DNA of 53,519 nt from an uncultured Collinsella sp. (GTDB taxonomy: Bacteria; Actinomycetota; Coriobacteriia; Coriobacteriales; Coriobacteriaceae). Below, piece after piece: positions 1 to 8,680 of the stretch. The notes under the pieces were generated by a model, which saw only the letters and a program-made list of their open reading frames with translations, made no database searches and was not told where the DNA came from. Both the position numbers and the translations under genes were made by a program. The stretch spans positions 1 to 53,519 of the forward strand of contig UQWV01000004.1 in the NCBI GenBank assembly GCA_900544845.1, given 5' to 3'. The stretch's first letter is position 1. The number at the start of each line of letters is the position of its first letter.

Positions 1-396
1 ATACCAAAGGGCTCCGATAGCGGATACGAATGCTGGGGTTGCGGGCGTGATACCTCCACAGCCGTAGAGGCTTGCCATAAACCAGTGGTTTGCCATCTCT
101 ATTGGGTTAGTTTTCCCTGTTAAGACTGCCCCTAAGAACGAGCATCCAATTACGCCTATACAGGTAATCAGATAAGGCATCAGAAGCGATTTGGCATTCT
201 TTTTAACGTAGTCGGGTGTGAGTTTAGCCTCGGGCTTGCTAAAGAATCCGCTGACAATAAAAAAGAGAGGCATATCAAATGAGTAGAAAATAGAGGCAAG
301 CCTATCTGGTGTCCCCAGATATGTTGAGTGGCCAATGATGACGCCGGCAAGTGCTATTGCTTTTGCGACATCAAACTCGGGATATCTTTTTTTCAC
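1..396 (-). CDS. Acyltransferase family 3 membrane protein, N-terminal part (runs off window)
   Basis: Reading the minus strand from a GTG at 396 gives 132 open codons up to the window edge, so the C-terminus is missing. An AAGGAG site lies 6 bases upstream of the GTG. The N-terminus (KKRYPEFDVAKAIALAGV, then HST and a hydrophobic stretch ending FFIVSGFF) matches the start of acyltransferase-3/OafA-like or fucose-4-O-acetylase-like proteins, which transfer acetyl or succinyl groups onto surface glycans from the membrane; the early D/H pair and the SGFF motif are typical. It points away from the glycosyltransferase pair at 622-2917. Family is fairly secure; substrate is unknown. Confidence 0.75.
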   Translation of the reverse strand, partial: MKKRYPEFDVAKAIALAGVIIGHSTYLGTPDRLASIFYSFDMPLFFIVSGFFSKPEAKLTPDYVKKNAKSLLMPYLITCIGVIGCSFLGAVLTGKTNPIEMANHWFMASLYGCGGITPATPAFVSAIGALWY

Positions 397-429
397 TGAA
401 TGCTCCTTATCGAGGGTCGTAATTATTTG

Positions 430-479
430 AAAGACCTAATCCATTCACGCCGTTAATGCGGACGTTTCAATAGGTCTTT
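430..479. repeat. Inverted repeat in divergent intergenic region
   Basis: AAAGACCTA at 430-438 is mirrored by TAGGTCTTT at 471-479, enclosing 32 bases that contain a smaller CGCCG...CGG hairpin. It lies between the divergent acyltransferase and GT2 genes. It could be a cruciform or operator. No T-run is adjacent, so a terminator is not well supported. Confidence 0.35.
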
Positions 480-621
480 AACTTCCAGTATTGAGTGTAG
501 CTTACGGTCTGCTTGTTTGCAGGTGGCGGTCTTTGAGGATTCAGTCTCGTTCAGAGCCATTTGTTATAATCGATTCATTTGAGTTGCATACCATATGTGT
601 CATGCTTGTATTGGAGTCATT

Positions 622-1737
622 GTGTCGCAAAACCAGCCGCTCGTTTCGGTGCTCGTGCCTATTTGCAATGTCGAGAAATATCTCGATGAGTGCCTTAGCT
701 CTCTGAAGAATCAGACTCTCAAAGATATTGAAATCATCTGCATCAACGATGGCTCTACGGATTCTTCCTTGGAGATCATCAATGGATTTGCGTCTGAAGA
801 CCCCCGATTCGTTGTTATTGATAAGCCAAATTCCGGCTACGGCGACTCCATGAATCGTGGTCTTGAAATCGCCAAGGGTAAGTATATTTCTATTCTTGAG
901 TCCGACGATTTCTTGGATGCCGATGCGCTTGAGTTTATGGTTCAGCAGGCCGAGGACAACGAGCTCGATCTTTTTAAATGCAATTTCTGGCTCTATTGGT
1001 CGTCTCGCGATAGTTCAAGGCTTAATCGTCATGACGTCTATTTTCCCGCGATGAGTCAAGAGCTGATCGGCATGGGCGTACATAAGCCCATCGATGCGCC
1101 CGACGCATTCTGGGCCAAGCCTTCCATTTGGTCTGCACTGTATCGTAAGGACTTTCTGTCTTCCAATAACATCTCGTTTCTTCCTACTCCAGGAGCGTCC
1201 TTCCAGGACACGAGCTTCACTTTTAAGGTCCTTGCCTGTGCACAGCGCGCTATGTATTCGGGAAAAGCGTTCCTGCACTATCGTCAGGATAATGAGCATT
1301 CTTCGGTGAACAATCCGGGCAAGGTGTTTTGTGTTTGCGATGAGCATCATGAGATGTCGCGCTTCCTAAATGAGGACCGCCCTGATCTTAAGCCGGCGCT
1401 TGATCCCATTCGTGCCAAAGTGAAGTTCTATAACTACGATTGGAACCTTAACAGGCTGGCGCCTGAACTTCGTCGCGATTTTATTAGCGTCTTTTCGAAT
1501 GAAATGGCTGAAGAGTTGCAGGTGAATAACATTATTTGTGCCGAAGCTCCGTTTGACCGCTACGGCTTTAATCCTGGTGAGTTTGCTCGTGTAAAGGATT
1601 TTGCCGAGAACGCTGATCTTCTTAAGGTCCAGTATTCGCTTACGGGCTCCGGTAAGCTCAATACGATTCGCGAATATTTTGCAGCTGGCGGCTTCTCTAT
1701 GGTAGCTCGTATGATGAAGAGAAAGCTCCGCCGTTAA
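622..1737 (+). CDS. GT2-family glycosyltransferase
   Basis: About 371 residues. The N-terminal GT-A fold is clear: PLVSVLVPICNVEKYLDEC, then INDGSTDSS (nucleotide-sugar binding), the conserved NSGYGDSMNRG segment, and ESDDFLD as the DxD-type metal site. The C-terminal half is a poorly conserved helical region common in capsule and teichoic-acid GTs. I chose GTG 622 because GGAG at 613-616 sits 5 bases upstream and the protein then starts directly at the GT domain; an in-frame ATG at 595 would add nine residues without a visible site. It ends one base before the next GT, so the two are cotranscribed. The likely role is sugar transfer in cytoplasmic assembly of a surface polymer; donor and acceptor are unknown. 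Confidence 0.88.
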   Translation: MSQNQPLVSVLVPICNVEKYLDECLSSLKNQTLKDIEIICINDGSTDSSLEIINGFASEDPRFVVIDKPNSGYGDSMNRGLEIAKGKYISILESDDFLDADALEFMVQQAEDNELDLFKCNFWLYWSSRDSSRLNRHDVYFPAMSQELIGMGVHKPIDAPDAFWAKPSIWSALYRKDFLSSNNISFLPTPGASFQDTSFTFKVLACAQRAMYSGKAFLHYRQDNEHSSVNNPGKVFCVCDEHHEMSRFLNEDRPDLKPALDPIRAKVKFYNYDWNLNRLAPELRRDFISVFSNEMAEELQVNNIICAEAPFDRYGFNPGEFARVKDFAENADLLKVQYSLTGSGKLNTIREYFAAGGFSMVARMMKRKLRR

Positions 1738-1738
1738 T

Positions 1739-2917
1739 ATGTCTGATTTATATTGTCCGTTGCTGTCAATCGTTGTCCCTGTTTATAACGTCGGTGGCTA
1801 TCTGCTGGATACCCTCGATTCGATTGCGGTTCAGTCATACAACAATATCGAGGTCATTTGTGTTGATGACGGATCTACTGATGGTTCGAGCGAGCTGCTC
1901 GACCTGTATGCTTCTCGCGATTCCCGATTCGTCATCTATCATGAAATAAACCGAGGGGTTTCTGCTGCTAGAAATTATGGTATCGATAAGGCGCACGGTG
2001 AGATTATCCTCTTTGTGGATGCCGACGATCTGCTAAAGCCCAGCGCCTGTGAGGTCATTTGCAAGGCGTTTGATGATGAGCAACTGGTCGATATCCTTAA
2101 GTTTTCTGCTGATCCCTTCCCGGCTGAGCTCGCCAATCCGTGGCTTACATCGACCTTAACATTGGACGATGAAGTCTATTCCGGCTACAGCGATAAGCTT
2201 GTCTTTTATGCTAAGACTAGGCCTTTTCCGTGGAATGGAGCTTATCGTCTTTCTTTCTTGCGCGATCATGGGCTCTATTTTCCTGTTGGTCTGACCCTTG
2301 GCGAGGACCAGGTGTTTTCCTTTGCCACGCTAGGAAGATCTTCTCGCACAAAGCTGCTTTCTGACTCGTTGTATGACTACCGTCTGTCCCGCAAGGATTC
2401 GGCAATGTGTTTGATGGCACAAGATGAGAAGCTGCGCCTTCAGAAGCATCTGCAGGTTGTTGATTGCATCATGGCGGATTGGGATAAGCAGGGGAGATTC
2501 GAAGGCGAGTCGGGCCGCTCTATGTTGCTTTTTGTTGCGGATTTCCTCGTGTTCGATCTGCTTAATATCAAGAATCAGACAGATCGAGAGGAATTGCTGC
2601 AAGGGTTGCAGCGCGTACTTTCGAAGTATTTGTCGATTGATGATATTGGACAGTTGCTGGCGAGCGATAGAATCCTAAAGTTCTATCAACAGCTACTTGC
2701 CCAAGACGGTCCTGTTTCGTTTGGTGCATCCAGTGTATATTCATTTGTCGCTCAACTAAAGGGATATAAGGCGGCGGTGTTTATGCTGATCGATCGAGCT
2801 AAATCTTTTCTTCTTACCGCCTGCGGCGTTTCGTCCACGGAGGACATGAAGGATGGCTTATTTGAGGATGCGCCTTCTGTCTCCGAGGCGATTGAGGCGC
2901 TTAAATCTCGCTCATAA
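1739..2917 (+). CDS. GT2-family glycosyltransferase
   Basis: 392 residues with the same GT2 architecture as its upstream neighbour: LLSIVVPVYNVGGYLLDTLD, VDDGSTDGSSELLD, a GVSAARNYGID segment and the metal-binding FVDADDLL. A GEDQVFS motif near residue 185 fits the catalytic (G/S)EDxxF region of the family. The start is one base after the upstream stop, so translation is probably coupled. The C-terminal ~150 residues are helical and not recognised. It most likely adds the next residue of the same glycan; the neighbouring acyltransferases and exporter support a surface-polymer role. Linkage and donor cannot be read from the sequence. Confidence 0.88.
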   Translation: MSDLYCPLLSIVVPVYNVGGYLLDTLDSIAVQSYNNIEVICVDDGSTDGSSELLDLYASRDSRFVIYHEINRGVSAARNYGIDKAHGEIILFVDADDLLKPSACEVICKAFDDEQLVDILKFSADPFPAELANPWLTSTLTLDDEVYSGYSDKLVFYAKTRPFPWNGAYRLSFLRDHGLYFPVGLTLGEDQVFSFATLGRSSRTKLLSDSLYDYRLSRKDSAMCLMAQDEKLRLQKHLQVVDCIMADWDKQGRFEGESGRSMLLFVADFLVFDLLNIKNQTDREELLQGLQRVLSKYLSIDDIGQLLASDRILKFYQQLLAQDGPVSFGASSVYSFVAQLKGYKAAVFMLIDRAKSFLLTACGVSSTEDMKDGLFEDAPSVSEAIEALKSRS

Positions 2918-2973
2918 TTCGTTTTATGGTAATGGTGCTGTTCGCGAATTGCGGCTATTGAAGCTCTAAAGGA

Positions 2974-3009
2974 GGGTGGTCGGGATGTTACTCCCAACCA
3001 CCCTTTTAT
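2974..3009 (+). terminator. Rho-independent terminator after the GT2 pair
   Basis: Arms GGGTGGTCGGGA (2974-2985) and TCCCAACCACCC (2992-3003) pair with one C-A mismatch around a 6-base loop, followed by TTTTAT. It lies between the convergent GT2 pair and the minus-strand acyltransferase, and its T-run serves the plus strand. Confidence 0.75.
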
Positions 3010-3049
3010 CATGTAAGTTGCTATGAAACTCTGTTCACTGTTAAACGGC

Positions 3050-4135
3050 CTAGCATGCGGTATTCTGACGATACTGTTTAAGCTTTACCTGGATGGGCCC
3101 AATGATGAAGGGGTCCACGACCGATGCCACCGCTAGCGCCAGTCCGTAGGCCAGCGCTGTCGCCAATATCCATGTGGCTATCCTAAGTGGCCATGAAAGC
3201 GTCGAATATCCGCCATCTAGTACGCCTTTATAGATAACAGATGTGGCAAGCTCAATCGTTGCGTATTGCAAGAGATAAATTGAATAGGATCTTTTTGCAG
3301 TCCACTCAATGATGTTCGAGAACGTTTGCGAGTGTAGCTTGATGCCATTAAACGCAACAAATATTGCAACGGTCACGATTACCCAGTTAAAACTCGGATC
3401 GGACCTTTCGAAACCAAAATATGCGCTCACAATATCGAAGATGAAAAAAAGAATACCTATTGACTTAATAAACCTAGTTTCCCGCCTGTCTAATAATGGC
3501 GTTACACGCTTAACGAAATACCCCAAGCAAAAGAACGTGAAATACGTTCCCCCAAGCAGCGATCGCGGTATGATGCGCTGAAACATGCTTACGGCTGCTG
3601 CAAGGGTTATATGCTGAGAGTTTATGAGCAAAGAGTTTGCTGCGCATGATAGTCCGCCCCATGCGTAGATTCCTAAGGTTACGAACAGGGCAATTTTGCA
3701 GGTACGGTCATCAAGTGCTTCGAACATTTTTGCCAATACTGGCGCAATAATAATATATGGAATGAGCGCTGGAACAAACCACCAGCCACCTTGGACAAGG
3801 CTACTGGTGTATCGGATGTAGTTGGTATCCTGAAGTGAGCCAGTCACTACTTTATAGGTGTACAGAAGCCCAGCATACACAAAGATGGGTAGCAGCAACG
3901 ACAGGGCTTTTCCAAAGAGATAGTCCTTGTAGCTTTTCTTTAGAGGTTTCAGTGCGAAATAGCCCGACAGGCAGAAGAATATCGGGTCGCAAATAATGGC
4001 GCCTGTGCCTACTATCACGCCAGCGTTAATGCCGCGAAAACTGCCCAGTTGCGGTGCGATGTGAACAACAACAACTAAAAACATTGAGAGGGCTCTTAGA
4101 AGATCCCAGTTTGTAAGGCGCTTATTAGTGTTCAT
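3050..4135 (-). CDS. Acyltransferase family 3 (surface glycan O-acyltransferase)
   Basis: 361 residues with roughly ten hydrophobic segments. The N-terminus (TNWDLLRALSMFLVVVVH) carries the family's R and catalytic-type H at the end of the first helix, and FFCLSGYFAL is the conserved SGY/F motif. Such proteins O-acetylate polysaccharides or lipid-linked sugars at the membrane. It is a few bases downstream of the GT2 gene at 4142-5095 and reads in the same direction, so the two probably form one unit. The acyl donor and glycan target are not visible. It is full length for the family. Confidence 0.85.
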   Translation of the reverse strand: MNTNKRLTNWDLLRALSMFLVVVVHIAPQLGSFRGINAGVIVGTGAIICDPIFFCLSGYFALKPLKKSYKDYLFGKALSLLLPIFVYAGLLYTYKVVTGSLQDTNYIRYTSSLVQGGWWFVPALIPYIIIAPVLAKMFEALDDRTCKIALFVTLGIYAWGGLSCAANSLLINSQHITLAAAVSMFQRIIPRSLLGGTYFTFFCLGYFVKRVTPLLDRRETRFIKSIGILFFIFDIVSAYFGFERSDPSFNWVIVTVAIFVAFNGIKLHSQTFSNIIEWTAKRSYSIYLLQYATIELATSVIYKGVLDGGYSTLSWPLRIATWILATALAYGLALAVASVVDPFIIGPIQVKLKQYRQNTAC

Positions 4136-4141
4136 TGAAGC

Positions 4142-5095
4142 CTACTCACCTATTGAATTGCGCGTTTTGTATACCTGAAGCTCCCATTGTTTCTTTTCGA
4201 CCTTGGCGACCGAGTCGAGGATGAAGCCCGTTGCCAGGCTGAGGCCGCACAGGAACATGAAACACGCGGCGAGCATGGCAGTTGGGAAGCGGGGAACCAG
4301 CCCGGTGTGGAAATACTCTACGATGATGGGGATGCCGAGCGCGAGGCCGATGGCGGCGAAGATCAGGGCGATGAGGCTGAAGAATTTGAGCGGTCGGTAG
4401 TCCTTGAAGAGCGTGCCGATCATGGCGATGACCTTGATGCCGTCGCCGACCGTGTCGAGCTTGGACACTGAACCAGCGGGGCGGTCCCGGTACTCCACCG
4501 GGACATCCTTAATTCGCCAACGGTGATCGACGGCGTGGATGGAGAGCTCGGTCTCGATCTGGAAGCCCTCGCTCAGGACGGGGAACGTCTTGACGAACGG
4601 CTGACCCATGGCGCGGTACCCCGTCATGACGTCTTCGAAGCTGTAACCGTAGATCCACTTGATCATGGCGCGGACCAGGTTGTTCCCGAAACCGTGGAAG
4701 GCGCGCTTGTTTTCCTCGGTGTAAGTGCCGTTGGAGAGGCGGTCGCCCACGGTCATATCCGCCTCTCCCGCAAGGATAGGGTCGCAGAGCGCTCGGGCTG
4801 CCTCGGCGGGATACGTGTCGTCGCCGTCGACCATGAGGTAACAACCTGCGTCGATGTCGCGGAACATCTGACGGCACACGTTGCCCTTTCCCTGGCGCGG
4901 TTCGAGTCGCACCGTGGCGCCGTGCTCCAAGGCAATCTGGGACGTCCCATCGGTTGAGTTGTTGTCGTAGACGTAGACCGTGGCTCCGGGGAGTTCGCGG
5001 TGGAAATCGTCTATGACTTTACCTATGGTGACGGCCTCGTTATAGCAGGGAATGATAACCGCTGTGTTTGTATAGTCCAAGATGAATGCCCCCAT
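4142..5095 (-). CDS. Membrane-anchored GT2 glycosyltransferase (polyprenyl-phosphate / DPM1-like)
   Basis: 317 residues. The catalytic part has AVIIPCYNEAVTIGKVIDDF, YDNNSTDGT and MVDGDDTYP (DxD), the order seen in dolichyl/polyprenyl-phosphate mannose or glucose synthases. Two C-terminal hydrophobic helices (about residues 225-250 and 260-285) resemble GtrB-like enzymes that load a sugar onto undecaprenyl phosphate. The start is uncertain: ATG 5095 has no good ribosome site, and an in-frame TTG about six codons in is possible. It is probably the first gene of a short minus-strand unit with the acyltransferase, supplying lipid-linked sugar for polymer decoration. GC content is higher than in the preceding genes. 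Confidence 0.85.
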   Translation of the reverse strand: MGAFILDYTNTAVIIPCYNEAVTIGKVIDDFHRELPGATVYVYDNNSTDGTSQIALEHGATVRLEPRQGKGNVCRQMFRDIDAGCYLMVDGDDTYPAEAARALCDPILAGEADMTVGDRLSNGTYTEENKRAFHGFGNNLVRAMIKWIYGYSFEDVMTGYRAMGQPFVKTFPVLSEGFQIETELSIHAVDHRWRIKDVPVEYRDRPAGSVSKLDTVGDGIKVIAMIGTLFKDYRPLKFFSLIALIFAAIGLALGIPIIVEYFHTGLVPRFPTAMLAACFMFLCGLSLATGFILDSVAKVEKKQWELQVYKTRNSIGE

Positions 5096-5241
5096 AACTT
5101 ATTACGGGTTGTTAGTATACCTGTCGCCAGATGCCTGTATTTGATATGGGGTACTTTTCCAGATTTGCATCGCTGGGTTAGTTGCCGTCTTTGAAGGCTA
5201 TACTTTCCACTGTTATGAATTACGAGACAAGGAGATGGTCC

Positions 5242-6087
5242 GTGACTGACAGCGTAGATAGTCAGAAAGCGGTGGCTAAGCCGGCCTCTCACGCTAAAAA
5301 TGATTTCGAAAAAGACAAATACATCCTGAGGCAGCTTGTCACTAAGGATTTTAAGATTAAGTATCGTCGCAGCGTTTTGGGTGTTGCGTGGTCGGTACTC
5401 AATCCACTTCTTATGATGGTCGTCATGTCCATTGTGTTCTCGACCATTTTTGGTCAGAGCCGCAATGGTTCCATAACGCCCGAGATGTATCCGCTGTACC
5501 TGATTGTCGGCAACATTACGTTCTCGGTTATGTCCGAGTCGACGAACCAGGCACTCATGTCCATCATCGCGGCGTCGTCCTTGCTTAAAAAGGTTAAGGT
5601 TCACCGCTGGGTGTTCCCGGTTCAGAAGGTGCTGTTCTCGCTCGTTAACTTTGCCTTCTCTCTGGTTGCCGTCGCGCTGGTTATGCTGTGGTTCCATGTT
5701 CTTCCTACCTGGCATTTAATCTTGCTGCCGGTTTGCCTGTTTTTGCTTATGTGCTTTTGCATGGGCTTGGGCATGATGCTCTCGGCGCTTGCCGTATTTT
5801 TCCGTGATGTTATGCACCTGTGGACCGTCGTTATCACCGCGTGGATGTATCTGACGCCTATTTTCTGGACCACCGATTACATTAGCCAGATGGCCCATTG
5901 GATTCAGGTGTTGGTTGTTGTGAATCCCATGTACAACTACCTGCAGTTCATGCGCGATATATTCTTGTTTAACACGACGCCTTCCATGTTAACGCTAGGA
6001 TTTTGCGTGTGCTGGGCCGTTTTCGCTTTAGTTGTTGGTTACGCCGTGTTCCATAAGACCGAGCACAAGTTTATTCTCTATATTTAA
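5242..6087 (+). CDS. ABC-2 type polysaccharide/teichoic acid export permease
   Basis: About 281 residues with six hydrophobic segments. The short cytoplasmic N-terminus contains LVTKDFKIKYRRSVLGVAWS and then LNPLLMMVVMSIVF, the signature of TagG/Wzm/RfbA-type ABC-2 permeases. GTG 5242 has AAGGAG 7 bases upstream; earlier in-frame ATG 5215 and TTG 5182 lack such sites. It ends 11 bases before its ATPase partner. With the ATPase it forms an inner-membrane exporter that flips a completed undecaprenyl-linked polymer. The substrate is inferred from the neighbouring teichoic-acid-like and galactofuranose genes. Confidence 0.9.
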   Translation: MTDSVDSQKAVAKPASHAKNDFEKDKYILRQLVTKDFKIKYRRSVLGVAWSVLNPLLMMVVMSIVFSTIFGQSRNGSITPEMYPLYLIVGNITFSVMSESTNQALMSIIAASSLLKKVKVHRWVFPVQKVLFSLVNFAFSLVAVALVMLWFHVLPTWHLILLPVCLFLLMCFCMGLGMMLSALAVFFRDVMHLWTVVITAWMYLTPIFWTTDYISQMAHWIQVLVVVNPMYNYLQFMRDIFLFNTTPSMLTLGFCVCWAVFALVVGYAVFHKTEHKFILYI

Positions 6088-6098
6088 GGAGCGCTGTT

Positions 6099-6866
6099 AT
6101 GTCTGCGACTACGGTTGATTACAGCAAGCAGCCTCTTGCTGTTGAGGTTAAAGACGTCACTATGATCTTCAATATGGCGTCTGAGTCTTTGACGAACCTC
6201 AAGGAATACTTTATTAAGCTTGCAAAGCACGAGCTCTTCTTTGAAGAGTTCCGCGCGCTTAAGCACATCTCCTTTAATGTTCATCGTGGCGAGGTTGTCG
6301 GTCTGGTTGGTACCAACGGTTCCGGCAAGTCTACGATGCTTAAGATTATTGCTGGCGTTCTGGAGCCCAGTGAGGGCGAGGTTAAGGTTCACGGCAACAT
6401 CGCCCCGCTCATCGAGCTGGGCGCCGGCTTTGATCCCGAGCTTACAGCACGCGAGAATATCTACCTTAACGGCGCTCTGCTTGGTTATACCAAGGAGTTT
6501 ATTGACGCGAGCTTCGATGACATCATCGAGTTCGCCGAGCTTAAAGACTTTGTCGACATGCCGCTCAAGAACTTCTCTTCGGGCATGGTTGCTCGTATTG
6601 CCTTTGCTATCGCTACTATTACCGAGCCCGATATCCTTATTGTTGATGAGACGCTTTCTGTTGGCGACGTGTTCTTCCAGCAGAAATGCGAGCGTCGTAT
6701 TCAGCATTTTATTGAGAGCGGTGATGTAACTGTGTTGTTTGTTTCTCACTCCATGGAGCAGGTTGAACGCATTTGCCAGCGTGCGGTTTGGATCGAGAAA
6801 GGCGACCTGCGCATGGATGGTCCCGTCGATGAGGTGTGCAAGGCATACCACGACCAGTTTAAGTAG
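6099..6866 (+). CDS. ABC transporter ATP-binding protein for polymer export (TagH/Wzt-like)
   Basis: 255 residues. Walker A is GTNGSGKST, the signature motif is FSSGMVARIAFA and Walker B with its catalytic Glu is ILIVDETLSVGD; the switch His lies in VLFVSHSMEQV. The N-terminal extension of about 50 residues before the Walker A region, with an EYFIKL helix, is typical of TagH/Wzt-class ATPases. There is no C-terminal carbohydrate-binding domain as in long Wzt proteins, so chain-length or end-cap recognition is not indicated. GGAG lies upstream of the ATG. It powers the permease encoded just before it. Confidence 0.92.
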   Translation: MSATTVDYSKQPLAVEVKDVTMIFNMASESLTNLKEYFIKLAKHELFFEEFRALKHISFNVHRGEVVGLVGTNGSGKSTMLKIIAGVLEPSEGEVKVHGNIAPLIELGAGFDPELTARENIYLNGALLGYTKEFIDASFDDIIEFAELKDFVDMPLKNFSSGMVARIAFAIATITEPDILIVDETLSVGDVFFQQKCERRIQHFIESGDVTVLFVSHSMEQVERICQRAVWIEKGDLRMDGPVDEVCKAYHDQFK

Positions 6867-6921
6867 GTTATAATTTGTTTTGCTGTGTAGACACGCTATT
6901 GGCGTGCTTACATGGCTTTAT

Positions 6922-6995
6922 GCTCCATTAGCTCAGTCGGATAGAGCAGGGGACTTCTAATCCCAAGGTCGACGGTTCGAATCCGCCATGGAGCA
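6922..6995 (+). tRNA. tRNA-Arg (anticodon UCU)
   Basis: A 74-base cloverleaf. The acceptor GCTCCAT/ATGGAGC is perfect, the D arm is GCTC/GAGC, the anticodon loop CTTCTAA reads TCT, and the T loop is TTCGAAT. Two pairs are non-canonical: 27-43 is G-A and one T-stem pair is A-C. CCA is not encoded (ACCT follows). TATAAT at 6869-6874 is a candidate -10. The tRNA sits inside the polymer-export island, between the ABC ATPase and tagD. Confidence 0.92.
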
Positions 6996-7007
6996 CCTGT
7001 ATTTATC

Positions 7008-7035
7008 GAGCCGTCAAACCGACGGCTCTTCTTTT
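7008..7035 (+). terminator. Terminator after tRNA-Arg
   Basis: GAGCCGTC (7008-7015) and GACGGCTC (7021-7028) form a perfect 8-bp stem with a 5-base loop followed by TTCTTTT. It ends just before the ribosome site of the next gene, separating tRNA transcription from tagD, although readthrough could also feed tagD. Confidence 0.8.
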
Positions 7036-7047
7036 ATGGAGTTGCTG

Positions 7048-7524
7048 ATGGGCACATTTTCGTCTGTTCGTATTGAGGCAAATTCCGATCTTCTTGAGAC
7101 CGGTTTATCTGGTGCAGACGATCACCATTCCTTAAAACGAGTACTTACGTACGGAACGTTTGATCTGCTTCATTATGGCCACATTCGCCTTCTTCAACAG
7201 GCATCTAAGCTCGGCGACTATCTTATCGTTGGGCTCTCAACTGATGAATTCAATGCTCTAAAAGGGAAAAAGAGCTTCTATTCCTATGATGTACGACGTG
7301 AGATGCTCGAAGCGCTGCGTTATGTTGACTTAGTAATTCCAGAAGACAATTGGGATCAAAAGCCTCGGGATATAAAGATGTATCACGCTGATGTTGTGTG
7401 CATGGGAGGCGATTGGGCTGGCGACCCTCGCTTTGAATCATTGAAAGATATTTGCGATGTTGTCTACTTGAATCGAACTCCTGGAATTTCAACTACTGAG
7501 GTAAAGGGCAAGCTTGCTCAATAA
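7048..7524 (+). CDS. tagD: Glycerol-3-phosphate cytidylyltransferase (TagD-like)
   Basis: About 158 residues. The nucleotidyltransferase core is plain: TYGTFDLLHYGHIRLLQQA contains the HxGH motif, KGKKSFYSYDVRREML is the conserved middle section and RTPGISTTEVK is the RTxGISTT motif. The family converts glycerol-3-phosphate + CTP into CDP-glycerol, the donor for poly(glycerol-phosphate) chains or glycerol-phosphate decorations. ATG 7048 has GGAG 6 bases upstream; it leaves a 25-30 residue N-terminal extension compared with the usual ~130 residues. No CDP-glycerol glycerophosphotransferase (TagF) is visible here, so the LicD protein next door may use the product. Confidence 0.9.
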   Translation: MGTFSSVRIEANSDLLETGLSGADDHHSLKRVLTYGTFDLLHYGHIRLLQQASKLGDYLIVGLSTDEFNALKGKKSFYSYDVRREMLEALRYVDLVIPEDNWDQKPRDIKMYHADVVCMGGDWAGDPRFESLKDICDVVYLNRTPGISTTEVKGKLAQ

Positions 7525-7566
7525 AATCGCCCCGTGTATTGCATGGTAAACACGGGGCGATTTTTT
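7523..7566. terminator. Bidirectional terminator between tagD and licD
   Basis: ATCGCCCCGTGT and ACACGGGGCGAT form a perfect 12-bp stem flanked by A-run and T-run, so it works for both convergent genes. It begins at the tagD stop codon and ends a few bases from the licD stop. Confidence 0.88.
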
Positions 7567-7570
7567 ACCA

Positions 7571-8680
7571 TTAATCAAGCAGGCGTTTCATGGCAAGATT
7601 TGAGGACCCATTTTCCAGCTCGTTATGATTGACGTGTTGGAAGTGGCTGTTAATGTCATTTGGAAGCTCGTAGATATCTCCATAGCGGCTCCAGAGGAAT
7701 AAATCGGGGTTATTCGGCTCCTCGAGCTGGGTTCCCTCAAACGCTATGGCTTTAGTGGGGAAGAGATCTGCAATGGGGTAGACCCATTGTTTCTGCTTTC
7801 CATCATCAAGGTTATCGATAGCCCATATGATGCCCTTGGCGTGCTCCTTTTCGCATATGATTCGGGCCGCTTTGGACTTTTCGAGGCATCGGTCGTAATG
7901 CTTCTGAATCAGGCTATTGTTCTCGCCTGAGTAATAAGGCTCGTCATTCCAGAATGCCAGTGCTCTGTCGGACTCCATTTCTTCGACCATTTGAACACGG
8001 AGTTTTCGCTGTTCTTCGGCGAATTTGTTGTCAGTTGACGTGGCCCAGTCATAAATAAACAAATCCAGAAAACAGGGTATATTTTCATCATTATAAAGAA
8101 ATCTAACTTGTCGACAGTGGGCAAAACGGTCGTAAGCAATTGAAATTTTATAGCGGTTGTCATCTTCAACGATGTTGCATAGCTTTTTTAGATCATCGCG
8201 CATGATTCCAAGGTCGGTATCATCATCCCAGGGAATGAATCCTTGATGTCTAATGGCTCCGATAAGTGTTCCGAAGTTAATCCAATACTTGATGTCGTTC
8301 TCTTTGCAGAGAGTGTTGAATTCCTCCAACAGTTTTCCGCATCCAAGCTGCAAAAGTCTTAATCCGCCAGTTGCTTTGGGGAGATCTTTAAAGAAACGCT
8401 CCTTTGCCTCTTGGATAGTTTCTTCCGGTCGCTTATATTCTTCCCACGCAAACATTTTCATATGCTCGTCATGGGCATCGAGGTTCTGCGCAATCGACTC
8501 AATAATTGGAATTGCCATATTGTCGAACTTGTAGTTGATGTTCATATTGATGCCGTTGTCTGCGACTTCAATGCGATGATAAATTCTATCTAGCTCTTCT
8601 TGCAGCCTATTAATGTCGTCATGCATAGCGTGAAGCGATCTGGATGATGCTGGCAAAAATTGTTTGATAATGTTGAGCAT
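7571..8680 (-). CDS. LicD-family phosphotransferase
   Basis: 369 residues. After an N-terminal coiled-coil-like region (about 1-100, with a LQEELDRIYHRIE helix), the LicD nucleotidyltransferase-like domain is recognised by INFGTLIGAIRHQGFIPWDD followed by DTDLG, the metal-binding DDD/D cluster. Family members transfer phosphocholine, phosphoglycerol or sugar phosphates onto glycans (LicD in Haemophilus, fukutin in animals). With tagD opposite, a glycerol-phosphate or related phosphodiester substituent on the exported polymer is a reasonable inference. GAAAGGAG precedes the ATG. It is visibly more AT-rich than the core genome, which suggests horizontal acquisition. Confidence 0.85.
   Translation of the reverse strand: MLNIIKQFLPASSRSLHAMHDDINRLQEELDRIYHRIEVADNGINMNINYKFDNMAIPIIESIAQNLDAHDEHMKMFAWEEYKRPEETIQEAKERFFKDLPKATGGLRLLQLGCGKLLEEFNTLCKENDIKYWINFGTLIGAIRHQGFIPWDDDTDLGIMRDDLKKLCNIVEDDNRYKISIAYDRFAHCRQVRFLYNDENIPCFLDLFIYDWATSTDNKFAEEQRKLRVQMVEEMESDRALAFWNDEPYYSGENNSLIQKHYDRCLEKSKAARIICEKEHAKGIIWAIDNLDDGKQKQWVYPIADLFPTKAIAFEGTQLEEPNNPDLFLWSRYGDIYELPNDINSHFQHVNHNELENGSSNLAMKRLLD

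Noticed and set aside
622..2917. The two GT2 genes as one gene split by frameshift
   Set aside because: Each has its own complete GT2 domain with separate DxD motifs and its own start, so they are two genes.
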